Origin: Gnetum montanum
Taxonomy: Eukaryota; Streptophyta; Gnetopsida; Gnetales; Gnetaceae
Assembly: GCA_015680685.1 (NCBI GenBank)
Contig: MNCI01004544.1
Location: 1 to 49,618 of the forward strand
Length of the DNA: 49,618 bases
Direction: 5' to 3'
The notes below the pieces were generated by a model. It saw only the letters and a program-made list of their open reading frames with translations, did no database searches and was not told where the DNA came from. Shown one piece after another: positions 32,701 through 40,200 of the stretch. A program made the translations under genes and the position numbers. Each line of letters begins with the position of its first letter. The stretch's first letter is position 1.

Positions 32701-35700
32701 AGGCGGCAACGTCTCCGGCTCCACCATGGGGTTTGGGGGTCTCAATCCTCGTTGGCTGCGTCTTTTTTGTGTATAGATCACCGCTGGCTGGGTCCAGAAG
32801 CTCTCCCGGCTGGCCGGAAAGGATGGACCAAGAGGGAGGCCATAGGGCCAAGATGAGCCCTGAGTGACAACCTCACCTCTGCAGTTGTAGGGCCATCAGA
32901 AAAAGCCAGGGCAAGTTAACCCTACGTCTTAACTTAAGGCATCGAAGGAAGGCAAAGTGGATGCCCTAGAGTTTAGATCCGTTGCCAAACTGGACAAAAT
33001 ATCTATCCACGAGATCCGCCGCTTGGGCCCAGATTCGGGGCAGGGAAGATCTAGGCACTTGTTTGCTCTGCGTGCGTGGCACTAGTCCATCGAAGAATAG
33101 ACCAAACAACCATTAGGACCTAGTGCTTCAAGAGTTTTCATCATGAAAGTAGGTTTTTTATAAAAAAAATCATCAATTATAGTATTATTCAAAAAAGTAA
33201 TATCACTATTTGTAAATTTAGCTTTAACAAAAAAGTAATATCACCATTTGTAAATTTAGCTTTAACAATATCATACTGTAGTGATGCTTTTACTATGGTG
33301 ACAATACTGCAAGGGAAGCCCCGCAGAAAAATAGTTTTAAACCACCATTTAGCAGGATTATTAGGGCTTGATTCTCTATCTTGGGAGTGTGGTTTATCTA
33401 TTTCCAAAGCATTGCAGCAGTGAAAGGATGGTCATATTTATTTTCTAACAATAGCTAGTCCGTTCATTCCCAAGAAACACTATAATAACTACCACACAGA
33501 AGAGGGATTGAGTAGAAGAAGTTGAAGAGTCCAAGAATGGGAGTGACACCTTTCAGCTTTGATTGAGAAGCTTATACCCTTAGTAGGTTGGAGCTAGGGG
33601 TTAAATCTATGCAAAGGCTGAAGGAAGACATTTGATTAGCAGAATTGGATACCTTCAGCATCACTAATGAGTTGAGCAAAAAGAGTACATGCTAAGGGAT
33701 ATGTGTGGCTCGCTTAGACCAAAAATGACATTTTGGTGACAGAAGTTATGGATCCTGTTGATACTACCTAATGCATCAAAATGCAATACTTTACTTAATA
33801 ATCCTTCATCTAGAGCCTTTGAAGATGAAAATAAATTTTTAAAATATTTAACTATAATTTTACCAATTTCTTCTTTGTCATTCATTATTTCTCCATTTTC
33901 ATTCATCAATTTCATAATGTTATTAAGAATGCAATGCTTAGATGCTACACTGTAAAAAAATCTCCTTCCTTAATCCACTGAATTCTCGACATTTTAAACT
34001 AGTAGCTGCTTTCCCAATCTGAAGTTTTTGAAAATCAACAAGCAACTATCTTTCTTTTAAGATTATTTTCTTTAGAGAAACCATTGATTGTTATAGCTTC
34101 TTGAGTATCATGAAGATTTTTTTGTATTTCTTTCTTCCTCTTTTTCCGAATTATCATGTGAGCATAATACCAGTTTTTAATTTCAACATAAATCCCATTT
34201 GGAGCTTTCCCACCAACCACCATTGTCATTTCACATCAATAACACACTTCAATCAACACGCACTTGTATTCAACACAGAGATAAACATTCTAACAACTCT
34301 GCCTAGGTCGAGAATATACTGGCCCGACATAAAGGAAAGTCACATGCACAGTGTACACCCATACCTTCCTGCCATCTACCAAAAAAGATATTGGGGTAAC
34401 TCTTTTTTAGGAATTTAAATAAGAATTTGAATCAGACATTGCGTGGAATAAGAAACCTAAAAATGTAGGATTACAGAGTAAAAAAGTTTACAATTCAACA
34501 AAAAGGAGTACAATGACATAAATCATTTACTGCGTGTTCGAAAATTGAAGCACAAATCAAGGTAAAATTTCTACTTAAATGCATTGGATAAGTAGTGTAA
34601 CACACTTACAGTTATTGAAATTCCACCAAGTCCACGATGATTAGCAACAACAACATTCCATCCATGCCTAAAAAGTGTATGTGAAATGTGCCTAGCATAC
34701 TGCAACAAAGAAGAAATAGAACATGCTTATATATAACAAGAAAAACAAAAATAATTTGGGTTCATTTAAAAAAAATAGTGCAACATTCCTGAAAAATATG
34801 CATCCGCGAACAATCTTAATATGGTATAGTCAACATCCATGATACAACATATAAACATATCAACTAATAAATTANTTTCCGCTAATTCTATCTCTTACCC
34901 TTTCTCACAAAATTATGATTGCCTTCGCGCACGATTAAATCTGTTTTCAATTTATTTTCATGTTTAAAATACAACTGCTATGCTGTGAATACCGATTTTT
35001 ATATTTCAAAAACACTGAAGAAAGCAACAGATACTGTGCTACGATTAAATTTAAGAAAACTAGTAAATGAAATTAAGAGAAAACTTAATATTGGAAAGGC
35101 ACTAACATATTTACAGTATTTTTCACATTAAGAATTCAAATGAAAAAATAGAATAAGTAGTTCAAATCCAATTACATAATAAATTCAGTTAAAAGTCACT
35201 GTTGCTAATTAACTAAAAATAAAAAATACTTACAGAGGCATCGGAATCACTTGTCAAACCAGGAATTATGATTGCAATGGGTGTTTCTTCATTTTCTATA
35301 TCAGGTGAGTTTGACATAGCAGATTCAGGAGCTGAAAATAGAAGAGTAAAAATGTCATAGATTGGACAAAATATGTACAAGATTTTTAAATCTCTGAACA
35401 CACAAATGGAAAAGAAAATAACCATATGGAAATTCAAACAATGATGTTCCTCAAACAAGTCAATCAACATATACTGTCAATGCCAGACTTTTCATCTAGG
35501 AAAAAGTTCAAGCCCTCCTAAAGCTTCTCTAGCACAGCTCTTTGCTAGGGTCTCATTTGCATCATGCAAAACACACCATTGTTGCCATACCATTTGTTCC
35601 ATGATTGTCGGGATAGGCCTCAGCCTAAACCCATTAGTGCTATTGGCCATAGCAGCCAACAATCACACCGGCTTTACCCTATCCTGATTCTATTATCCAC

Positions 35701-38700
35701 GTGATCAACCAAGGGCTTTCATAGACGCCAGACAGTCCCACAAGGGCAAGGCTGGCTTGTACAATAACATGATCTCTGGGGAAAAGCCAAAGTGGATGAT
35801 ACAAGAGTCAATGACCAATAATAAACTTAGCCAAAGACGGGTGTGAATTGAAGCGAGGAGCTATCTGTCCTGAACACAATCCTGAGAAAGCAAGCAAAGA
35901 GGTCCAAGGTTACCCAGATAAGATCCTTCTCCAACAAGGATCCACCATGTCCAAAGATTACCAAGTAGAGACAGCAGGCCACATAATAGGCTTCTCCTCT
36001 CAATGGCAGTGGTAGCTTTTACATTCTAACAATGCTAACACCCATAGCGAATCTCTCCCGCAAGCCATGAAGATTTGACAACCAGGTCCTCTTTCTGAAA
36101 TGTTGGAAGCCTAGCATAACAATGGTCGAACATACCCAACTGAAAGGATCATGTACATTTCTGGATCCATCGGTCCCCAAAGTTTCAGGACCACAAACTA
36201 TTCAGGCCATAACAGTGTTGGTCAAAACCTTGTTGTTTTGGAAGATAAATAGGCAAGCAGATGAAGGGTAACACATACGTGTCTACATGAAAATTCAGGC
36301 GTAAATAAGAAAGGAACTAACAGTATCAAAACCAACACAAAATAAATAAATAAAGGATGTGAAGAAATAAATAAAGATTGATCCAGGATATTTTGTCCAC
36401 ATACATACTTAATCTCTTAGAATATGTAAAGGCAATGAAATTGTCCAAGCACTAGCACAACTTTACTATGAAATTAGGCATTATTTGACAATGAGTAAAG
36501 AAAGAATGTATAAATATTTCATCTAAGAATACATTTACTAGCTTAGCAATAAGCCAATTAAAAGCGATGGGAGGTGAGAGCGAAGAGCAGGTGAGAGCTG
36601 AGCGCATTTATAGGGTGGGCAGTGGTGGGCTTGAGGCCGCCTTGTTGGAGGCCCAGGATGAACCTAATGGGGCAGGGAACCTGCACAGCTTCAGGAGATC
36701 AAGTGGAAGTGGCTGTGGGGGTTATAATGACAGCAGCTTCATGGATACTAGGGTTTTTGCTGGTTCGGATGGCACCAGATCCAAGGGGACAGTGGCTGGA
36801 GGGACTATGAATGTTGTGGTGTTGAAGGAACACTTTTCCCATTGGGGGAATGGTTAGAGAGTTTTGGAGGCCCAGTTCCTGATGAAGGTGATCCAACAGA
36901 TTCTGATTCTCCCTTGAGAATTCTGGTCTAACTCCATTCTTCAAACACTTACCGGATTTTTTGGGGAGTTTATTGTGTCCAACAAGTTCACAACTTCACG
37001 GGCTAGAACAGGGTTTGCTCAATTTTGTGTTTGGCACTCACTGAAAAACTTTGATTTTCTCAAAGAAATCTGTCTGGAGACTCTTAACGGGGAAGAAATC
37101 CTCATTGTGGAATATTGAAATATCCCAGTAGAGAGCAAAGAAAGAAGAAAGGAACTCAGCGCCCAAGACTACCACTTGGGGATGCAACTTCTGTGGTAAA
37201 AAGAACCACCTAACAAAGGATTGCAGGGCCTGGCTACATAAGGAGGTGCAGGAGAGGAAGCTTGCAGAGCCTGCGTAGCAAAAGGTTGGATGGAAGGGGT
37301 GCCTCCCTCCAGAAATCCCCTTGAAAGGGTGCACCGGAACCCCTAAGGGGACAGTTGCTGGCTTAAATGGCAATGCTTCTACAGGAAGGAAAGATTGACA
37401 TCCATCCCCCAAAAAGTTTGACCACAAAGATACTAAGAATTGCTTCAGCATGTGAATGAGGAGACTGCTAAGAAGAAGACACTTAAGGATGTTGTTACTA
37501 CAGTGAATAACCTAGACCAAAGTTCCCCTATGATTGCTCCGAAGGAGCCTTCACAAGGAATAGATGAGAAGGATCAACAAGGGGAGCACGTCCCTAAAGT
37601 TATTTGGAAACTCCCTCCCCTGGGGAATGGCTCACACCACTTAGGAGGTCCTCCACAGCCTCCCCCCACCCTGACCAGTCAAATGCCAGATTCTAAAGGA
37701 TAGAAGCCAAGATACCCTATATAAAAGAAATACCCTCAAAGAGATAATTGGTAAAACAGAGGAATTGCAATGTGATTTTCTTGTAAGAAACCAAACTTTC
37801 TGCTTAGGAGAGGGAACTCCTTCGCTAGGAAGGTTGGTATTCCTTTTTTGTTGATTCCAAAGGAAAAGGTGGAGGCCGAGTGATTCAGACTAAACTACAA
37901 GCCCAACATCTATTTAGCTCATATTGAAGTCTCAATTTCTATGGCCCATAGATTTGGACGGATCAACTGAGTGACCTGCATTTGGTAGCTACCAAGGTCC
38001 CAAATCATGACCAATGAATTATCGCTGGAGACTTCAACCAGCGCCTTCATAGTTGGGAAAAATCAAACAAGGAAGAGACCAACCCATGGGGTAGCAAAGA
38101 ATGCTCTCAATTTCTAATGGCTTTCCATTTAATTGATCTAGATATTTAGGGGTGCAAATTTACATGGATCAATAGGCACAGGGAAGCAGACAGAGTGCTT
38201 TCAAGGATTGATAGAGTATAGGCAAGCTCTTCGCCACTGTTGCTTTCACAATTTTCTCTTACTACCTTTGAACACATGGCCTCCAATCATAGGCCCCTGC
38301 TTCTAATCCTAGACCATCTGCAAGAGGACAAGAGATCTTCATTTTCATTCAAATTTGAACGCACTTGGCTATAGGATTCCTGGCCAAAAGGACATGGTTG
38401 CTAAAGCCTAGACAAGGTACCCTGACCATTAGGACCCAAGGGACTTTGTCAAGAAGATATTGAACTAAGTGAAGAGGGACATTAAGAGTCATCTCAAACA
38501 AGAGAAATGTTATTTTAAATTTCTAAAGGAACAAAAGCTTCAGTGCCTCAACCATATCCAATCTCTCCAAGAGCAGGGATTACTTTGACTAGGGAGGAGC
38601 AATATCTTTGAAGAATTGCATATCTTCTCTTAAGAAGAGGAGTCCTACTAGAAGGAGGGTTCGAGGGCTAGGTGGTTGAGAGATGGGGATAGAACACTAA

Positions 38701-39776
38701 ATTTTTCTTTGTTGCAGCCAACACAAGCAAGAATGCCCAACAAATTCACATGCTATAGCTGGGGGATGATTACTGGCCCCTGTTTCAAAAGTAGAAATTT
38801 CCTAGGCTATTTTCATTATGAAAACTGCCTAGGCTCCTGGACCAGATGGCTGGCGAATTGAATTTTTAAAAAGTTCTTTGATATCATCAGTGATAATCTT
38901 GTGGATTTGTTTAATTTGAGGATTCAGTAAAGCCAAGTCTGAAAAGAGCTTAACTATTCCAGCTTTGTCTTAGTGCCTAAGTTTGAGATCCCTCACAACC
39001 CTATGATTTTAGACTGATCAGGGCTTGAAACACTTTGCTTCATATCTTCTCCAAGGTACTTGTCCATCGGTTAGAAACCCTCATATCCATTTTGGCTTAC
39101 TTTATCATTTTCTCAAAAACCTTTGTTGCCGGTTTCTAAATTTTATCGGGAATCATGATTACGAGATGGGGTCCATTGTCTGTCAAGTTTGTTTATCCAA
39201 TGATTCTAGTTGGGTTTGAGGAGATTCCTCCCCTGCGTTGGTGCTTTTTCTTTGACTCGGGGGGTCCCTCGCCCCCTATTCCTGATGTATCTTTTTATAT
39301 TATAATATAATCTGACATTTTCCCAAAAAGAAATGAAAACGCAAGGCATAAAGAGAATTAAAAGTAACAACCATAAAATATTTAGTTAAAAATTTATTCA
39401 GCCTTTCATTGATCATATTAACAAACAATAATTAGAAACACTGTATAACAATCTGCAGAAAACTGTTAAAACACTTTAAATGAAATTATATCTATTAAAT
39501 TTTATGTTTTTCCTTCAGGAAACCGTTCAGTATCAACAATCATCATCATGATCATGTCAGGAGATCAAATAATGGATTCCAGGAAGACTAAGACAACACA
39601 TGTAAACTTCACAGTTGACAAGCATAAAGATTTACCAATTACACGCACAGATTTATGTGAAGAAAGTTGAAAGTCAATGTTGTGATTTAATATCTTGAAA
39701 TTACAATATGCACTCACCATAATGTACAAGCCAATCTAAAGCAATGGTTCCTCCATCAGGTGCAACAAAAATTTCC
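17677..39776 (-). CDS. EMB8: EMB8-like alpha/beta hydrolase gene, 7 exons, partial at both ends
   Basis: Seven exons on the minus strand join in frame to 194 codons: 39776-39718, 35331-35234, 34699-34610, 30516-30394, 18358-18281, 18034-17949 and 17725-17677. All introns begin GT and end AG, phases agree at every junction, and there is no stop, so the gene looks functional. The protein matches the EMB8/YheT family of alpha/beta hydrolases, first named from a conifer embryogenesis cDNA. It has an [10 protein letters not shown] oxyanion-loop region, [11 protein letters not shown], and the nucleophile elbow GTSIGAN (Ser). The exact substrate is not known to me; members are esterase-like serine hydrolases. 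The N-terminal exons and the C-terminal part with the catalytic Asp and His are not seen and should lie outside 17677-39776. Introns are 4.4 kb, 0.5 kb, 4.1 kb, 12.0 kb, 246 bp and 223 bp; the long ones are transposon-filled. Confidence 0.93.
17949..18034 (-). CDS. EMB8: EMB8-like exon F (86 bp)
   Basis: It encodes [18 protein letters not shown] and on to LRDYAQ, the lid-like helical part of the family. The acceptor is TTATAG and the donor GTATGT; it ends two bases into a Met codon completed by exon G. Confidence 0.92.
18121..18152. other. Poly-T run with assembly gap
   Basis: A T run of about 21 bases is followed by eleven N, inside the 246-bp-to-12-kb intron neighbourhood between exons E and F. 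It is an unresolved homopolymer; its true length is unknown. Confidence 0.95.
18281..18358 (-). CDS. EMB8: EMB8-like exon E (78 bp)
   Basis: It encodes 26 residues, from [12 protein letters not shown] to [11 protein letters not shown], directly continuing exon D across a 12-kb intron. The acceptor is TTCTAG and the donor GTGAGA; phase 0. Confidence 0.93.
18359..18978. other. Intron 4 sequence before copia-B
   Basis: AT-rich intronic DNA of the hydrolase gene. I see no coding or repeat signal here. Confidence 0.5.
18979..19215 (+). repeat. copia-B 5' LTR (237 bp, internally deleted)
   Basis: It has the family ends TGTTGGAAAAATG...TTATAACA but lacks about 400 bases present in the solo LTRs at 5888 and 48927, including the TATAAATAG promoter box. 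The gap runs from shortly after CCTTTTATG to the TTTATTCAGATCTAC segment. Without the promoter this copy cannot start normal element transcription. Confidence 0.85.
19218..19229 (+). promoter_or_regulatory. copia-B primer binding site (initiator Met tRNA)
   Basis: TGGTATCAGAGC, the canonical 12-base plant copia primer site, lies two bases after the LTR end. Confidence 0.95.
19243..20030 (+). pseudogene. copia-B gag
   Basis: It opens at ATG 19243 and reads 151 codons to a TAG at 19696: [18 protein letters not shown] is a copia gag start, and [20 protein letters not shown] is the UBN2-like capsid core. After the stop the same frame continues, then shifts near 19755 into an Arg/Ser-rich region. 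The zinc knuckle at about 19918-19965 reads C-W-F-Y where C-x2-C is required, so its second cysteine is lost; H and the last C remain. In life this is the particle protein that binds element RNA. Confidence 0.85.
20060..20308 (+). pseudogene. copia-B protease start
   Basis: [13 protein letters not shown] (about 20103-20141) is the copia aspartic protease entry, with D-S-C in place of D-S-G. The block continues to NIRHVPIM at 20308 and then ends abruptly where the nested LINE region begins. Confidence 0.8.
20333..21263 (+). pseudogene. LINE ORF1-like protein (DUF4283-type plus CCHC knuckle)
   Basis: An ATG at 20333 opens a Gln/Glu-rich segment with a short internal repeat ([10 protein letters not shown], twice). 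A DUF4283-like domain follows, in two frames that join near 20850: [15 protein letters not shown], then [20 protein letters not shown]. It ends with a knuckle [14 protein letters not shown] (C-x2-C-x4-H-x4-C, 21217-21261) and a stop. This corresponds to the RNA-binding ORF1 protein of plant L1 elements. At least one frameshift is present. Confidence 0.78.
21429..22793 (+). pseudogene. LINE reverse transcriptase (copy c)
   Basis: The linker 21429-21692 is followed by [13 protein letters not shown]-type sequence. The RT frame then runs from 21915: [38 protein letters not shown], two in-frame TAGs (22296 and 22317), then [30 protein letters not shown] and the catalytic [12 protein letters not shown] near 22678-22713. 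Phase is the same before and after the stops, so it is one RT domain with point lesions. KAPGPDGW and YADD mark it as plant L1-type. Confidence 0.9.
22845..23770 (+). pseudogene. LINE thumb and zf-RVT region (copy c)
   Basis: [15 protein letters not shown] and [18 protein letters not shown] are the conserved post-RT segments of plant L1 elements. After a frame change near 23150 comes [18 protein letters not shown]. The finger [18 protein letters not shown] is at about 23569-23622, preceded by [17 protein letters not shown]. Runs of C at 23655-23665 and 23757-23765 are the likely site of the frameshift before the extension domain. Confidence 0.85.
23882..24320 (+). pseudogene. LINE extension domain, conserved, unassigned
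   Basis: Directly after zf-RVT the frame reads [69 protein letters not shown] and [15 protein letters not shown], about 145 residues with one TAG (24086). The same blocks occur in copy b (16150-15730, minus) and, for the second half, in copy d (33098-32880, minus). Conservation of wording despite independent decay shows it was under selection in the active element. I cannot name the family. The layout (ordered helices after a short beta segment) recalls domains carried by some plant gypsy and transposon proteins, which is only a guess. Confidence 0.7.
24430..24965 (+). pseudogene. LINE coiled coil and terminal motif block
   Basis: 24430-24667 is a Glu/Gln/Arg-rich helix ([40 protein letters not shown]) with heptad-like spacing, in the same frame as the extension domain. 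After a TGA at 24665 the frame continues with [45 protein letters not shown] and [12 protein letters not shown]. The terminal block is recognisable in copies a, b and d. Function unknown; it could mediate multimerisation or RNP assembly. Confidence 0.75.
25168..25222 (-). repeat. Inverted stub of copia-B LTR start (55 bp)
   Basis: The sequence is the reverse complement of the first 55 bases of the copia-B LTR, two differences from 18979-19033. It begins exactly after the LINE poly-A tail and ends in CCAACA, with integrase sequence resuming next. It implies an inverted LTR, or an element, once sat here and lost its other end. Confidence 0.88.
25223..25830 (+). pseudogene. copia-B integrase C-terminal region
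   Basis: [20 protein letters not shown] with the downstream [20 protein letters not shown] and [12 protein letters not shown] are conserved post-core integrase segments of Ty1/copia. A frameshift near 25345 separates 25241-25435 from 25351-25809. The catalytic core with its D-D-E residues is absent, lost together with the pre-integrase zinc domain between 20308 and 25223. A Gln/Asn/Glu-rich linker precedes the RT. Confidence 0.82.
25850..26880 (+). pseudogene. copia-B reverse transcriptase and partial RNase H lead-in
   Basis: The RT begins near 25850 ([15 protein letters not shown], one TAG at 25924) and reads [41 protein letters not shown]. After a frame change at about 26195 it is open to 26935: [20 protein letters not shown], then the intact catalytic [10 protein letters not shown] (about 26416-26445), and the RNase H lead-in [11 protein letters not shown]. 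The frame then runs into the 3' LTR after YLKGS, so the whole RNase H domain is deleted. The RT core itself is nearly undamaged. Confidence 0.88.
26888..27512 (+). repeat. copia-B 3' LTR, 5'-truncated, with 84-bp tandem duplication
   Basis: It corresponds to the solo LTRs from about base 55 onward (TGTGGGGATGTTTTATCCCA type) and ends GATTATAACA at 27512. The first about 50 bases, the polypurine tract and RNase H were lost in one deletion. The TATA-like TATAAATAG appears twice, at 26944-26952 and 27028-27036. Confidence 0.88.
26924..27091. repeat. Perfect tandem duplication, 2 x 84 bp
   Basis: 26924-27007 and 27008-27091 are identical by eye, each containing TATAAATAG and a (GT)n run followed by T6. 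No divergence is visible, so the event is recent or is an assembly duplication. Confidence 0.93.
27540..28740 (-). pseudogene. LINE RT remnant of a non-L1 type
   Basis: On the minus strand, from 28560 downward, the blocks are [16 protein letters not shown] (like GFR-x-STTDH), [12 protein letters not shown] (near 28330), a GVxQxxPLLPML-like block near 28150, and LAFADDVT, the FADD catalytic box, near 28050-28030. Further down, a segment that may match the LLYGxEVWG block of LINE C-termini is very weak. Frames shift repeatedly. FSKAYD and the STTDH-like wording differ from the L1 copies here ([12 protein letters not shown]). It is old, and the clade assignment is uncertain. Confidence 0.55.
28741..29480. 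other. Intron 4 sequence with a possible tRNA-like box
   Basis: The only structure I see is a segment around 28820-28880 with a TTGGTACCAAAGCC stretch and GTAGGTTTAAATCTCC, which could be a decayed SINE head. Otherwise AT-rich. Confidence 0.35.
29486..30060 (+). repeat. SINE-like element with tRNA-type head
   Basis: GCATTGCTGAGTTGGTTAGAGC (29483-29504) is a tRNA D-arm/A-box sequence, followed by an anticodon-like arm and a B-box-like AGTTTAATTC at 29531. A GC-richer body of a few hundred bases follows (CACCTGCAGGAGCCGG near 29790). The same head occurs reversed at 40200-40141. The cloverleaf is imperfect, so this is a SINE and not a tRNA gene. The 3' end is not clear. Confidence 0.55.
30272..30333. 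repeat. Tandem duplication, 2 x 31 bp
   Basis: AGAAACTAGAAAAATGCTTT and its partner with one change (GACAAATG) repeat with a 31-bp period, close to the donor of exon D in intron 4. Confidence 0.88.
30394..30516 (-). CDS. EMB8: EMB8-like exon D (123 bp), nucleophile exon
   Basis: It encodes 41 residues: [13 protein letters not shown], then a helix, then [20 protein letters not shown] is the G-x-S-x-G elbow with the presumed catalytic serine. The acceptor is TTGACAG; the donor is GTACAT, weaker than the others, and leads into the 12-kb intron. Confidence 0.93.
30517..31500. other. Intron 3 sequence with a tRNA-like SINE fragment
   Basis: Around 30900-30960 TGATGGTAAGGTGCTC and AGGTTCAAGCCTGGG are spaced like pol III A and B boxes and may be a SINE head of another family. 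Nothing else is recognisable. Confidence 0.4.
31560..31617 (+). repeat. LINE 3' end only
   Basis: ATCAGTAATATAATCCCGAC followed by TACTTTCTCAAAAAC matches the last bases of LINE copy c (CAGTAATATACTACCGAC, then TATTTCCTC plus A tail). It is a short plus-strand LINE tail, opposite in direction to copy d just beyond. Confidence 0.6.
31819..33098 (-). mobile_element. LINE fragment (copy d) with perfect 13-bp target duplication
   Basis: The poly-T at 31819-31835 is the tail of a minus-strand insertion. AGACCAAACAACC flanks it exactly on both sides (31806-31818 and 33099-33111). It is 5'-truncated within the extension domain and carries, from 33098 downward, [20 protein letters not shown], the coiled coil ([20 protein letters not shown]), [16 protein letters not shown] and SAMQGIQ/SFVDTE/LDIL. 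The frame is interrupted by TAGs but is the best-preserved version of the terminal block. It landed inside an older L1 remnant in hydrolase intron 3. Confidence 0.93.
33112..34240 (-). pseudogene. Older L1 remnant (pre-RT linker), split by copy d
   Basis: On the minus strand, 34229-34035 reads [20 protein letters not shown], and 33915-33664 reads [21 protein letters not shown] then LFSSSK, the linker between endonuclease and RT in plant L1 elements. Downstream a [11 protein letters not shown]-like segment near 33140 continues on the other side of copy d at 31805. A 38-bp tandem duplication lies within it (33191-33228, 33229-33266). No RT catalytic box was found. Confidence 0.6.
33191..33266. 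repeat. Tandem duplication, 2 x 38 bp
   Basis: AAAAAAGTAATATCACTATT and onward through AGCTTTAAC repeats once with a single T/C change. Confidence 0.9.
34610..34699 (-). CDS. EMB8: EMB8-like exon C (90 bp)
   Basis: It encodes 30 residues, including SYARH across the junction with exon B and [18 protein letters not shown], a very conserved strand-turn of the family. The acceptor is TTGCAG and the donor GTAAGT; phase 0 at both ends. Confidence 0.93.
34700..35233. other. Intron 2 of the hydrolase gene (534 bp)
   Basis: AT-rich intron between exons B and C. It has one ambiguous base at 34875. No element recognised; it is the shortest intron in the 5' half of the visible gene. Confidence 0.8.
35234..35331 (-). 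CDS. EMB8: EMB8-like exon B (98 bp)
   Basis: It encodes a variable acidic linker (SPDIENEE) and the core strand [17 protein letters not shown], equivalent to the HG-type oxyanion loop of the fold. The acceptor is TTTTCAG and the donor GTAAGT. Phase: two bases complete the codon carried from exon A. Confidence 0.92.
35332..36555. other. Intron 1, portion with no recognised element
   Basis: 35490-36240 has mid-range GC and long readable but stop-containing stretches on the minus strand, which suggests an old transposon. I could not match it to a known protein. Confidence 0.4.
36565..39355 (+). mobile_element. LINE (copy e) in hydrolase intron 1, plus strand
   Basis: It has a Gly/Glu-rich ORF1 start (36567), a knuckle [14 protein letters not shown] at 37183-37224, endonuclease remnants at 37940-38320 (NHRPLLLIL near 38283), the RT linker [13 protein letters not shown] (38676-38715) and an RT start at 38828-38875 ([13 protein letters not shown]). 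Shortly after (about 39080) it jumps to a G/C-run 3' UTR and tail ending CCCAAAAAG near 39330, so most of the RT and everything after is deleted. Possible 9-bp target duplication: AATTAAAAG at 36556-36564 and 39356-39364. It differs from copy c in 3' end and is antisense to the host gene. Confidence 0.75.
39360..39717. other. Intron 1 sequence beside exon A
   Basis: AT-rich, ordinary intronic DNA with a short (ATC)n run near 39539-39556. No element seen. Confidence 0.5.
39718..39776 (-). CDS. EMB8: EMB8-like exon A (59 bp)
   Basis: It encodes [19 protein letters not shown], the segment preceding the hydrolase core. It begins after AACTCAG with one base completing an upstream codon and ends in GTGAGT with one base carried over. 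The exon before it was not found up to 49618. Confidence 0.9.
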
Positions 39777-40140
39777 CTGAGTTATCCACAGCAAACATGA
39801 GAATTCCATCTGAATAACGTTGTGATTAAGAAATGATTACAAGAATAAGAAAAAACAGACCTCCTGAACACTTTGTTGAAAAATGAAGACAAGAATACTT
39901 TGACTATAAGTCAATTTACTAATATTATCCATGGTAATATCTTTGAATATAATAAGATAAATCATCATCATCATCTTTCTTGGTGCCTTTATCTCATCTA
40001 TGATAGGCTGCCCATTAAAGTAGGCAAAGGAGTTGATGATGACATACTATAGTCATCTGTCTACCTAACACCCTAGGTCCTGAACATATATGTTTACCAT
40101 GCCCTCAGGTGGCAGATATCTCAGCATACTCCTTAAAATT
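39777..40140. other. Upstream intron sequence
   Basis: This is the intron 5' of exon A on the gene strand. It includes an (ATC)n microsatellite at about 39961-39978. The upstream exon was searched for by the G-H-L-Q-T-I-type motif of the family and not found. Confidence 0.4.
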
Positions 40141-40200
40141 GAGCCTATAACTTGCAATCTACAAGCCACATACTCTAACCAAGTGAGCAATGCTCCACTG
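40141..40200 (-). repeat. SINE-like tRNA head, second copy
   Basis: On the minus strand GCTCACTTGGTTAGAGTATG then TGGCTTGTAGATTGCAAGT matches the head at 29486 closely. It belongs to the same SINE family in opposite orientation; the body would extend to lower coordinates, toward about 39960. Confidence 0.55.
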
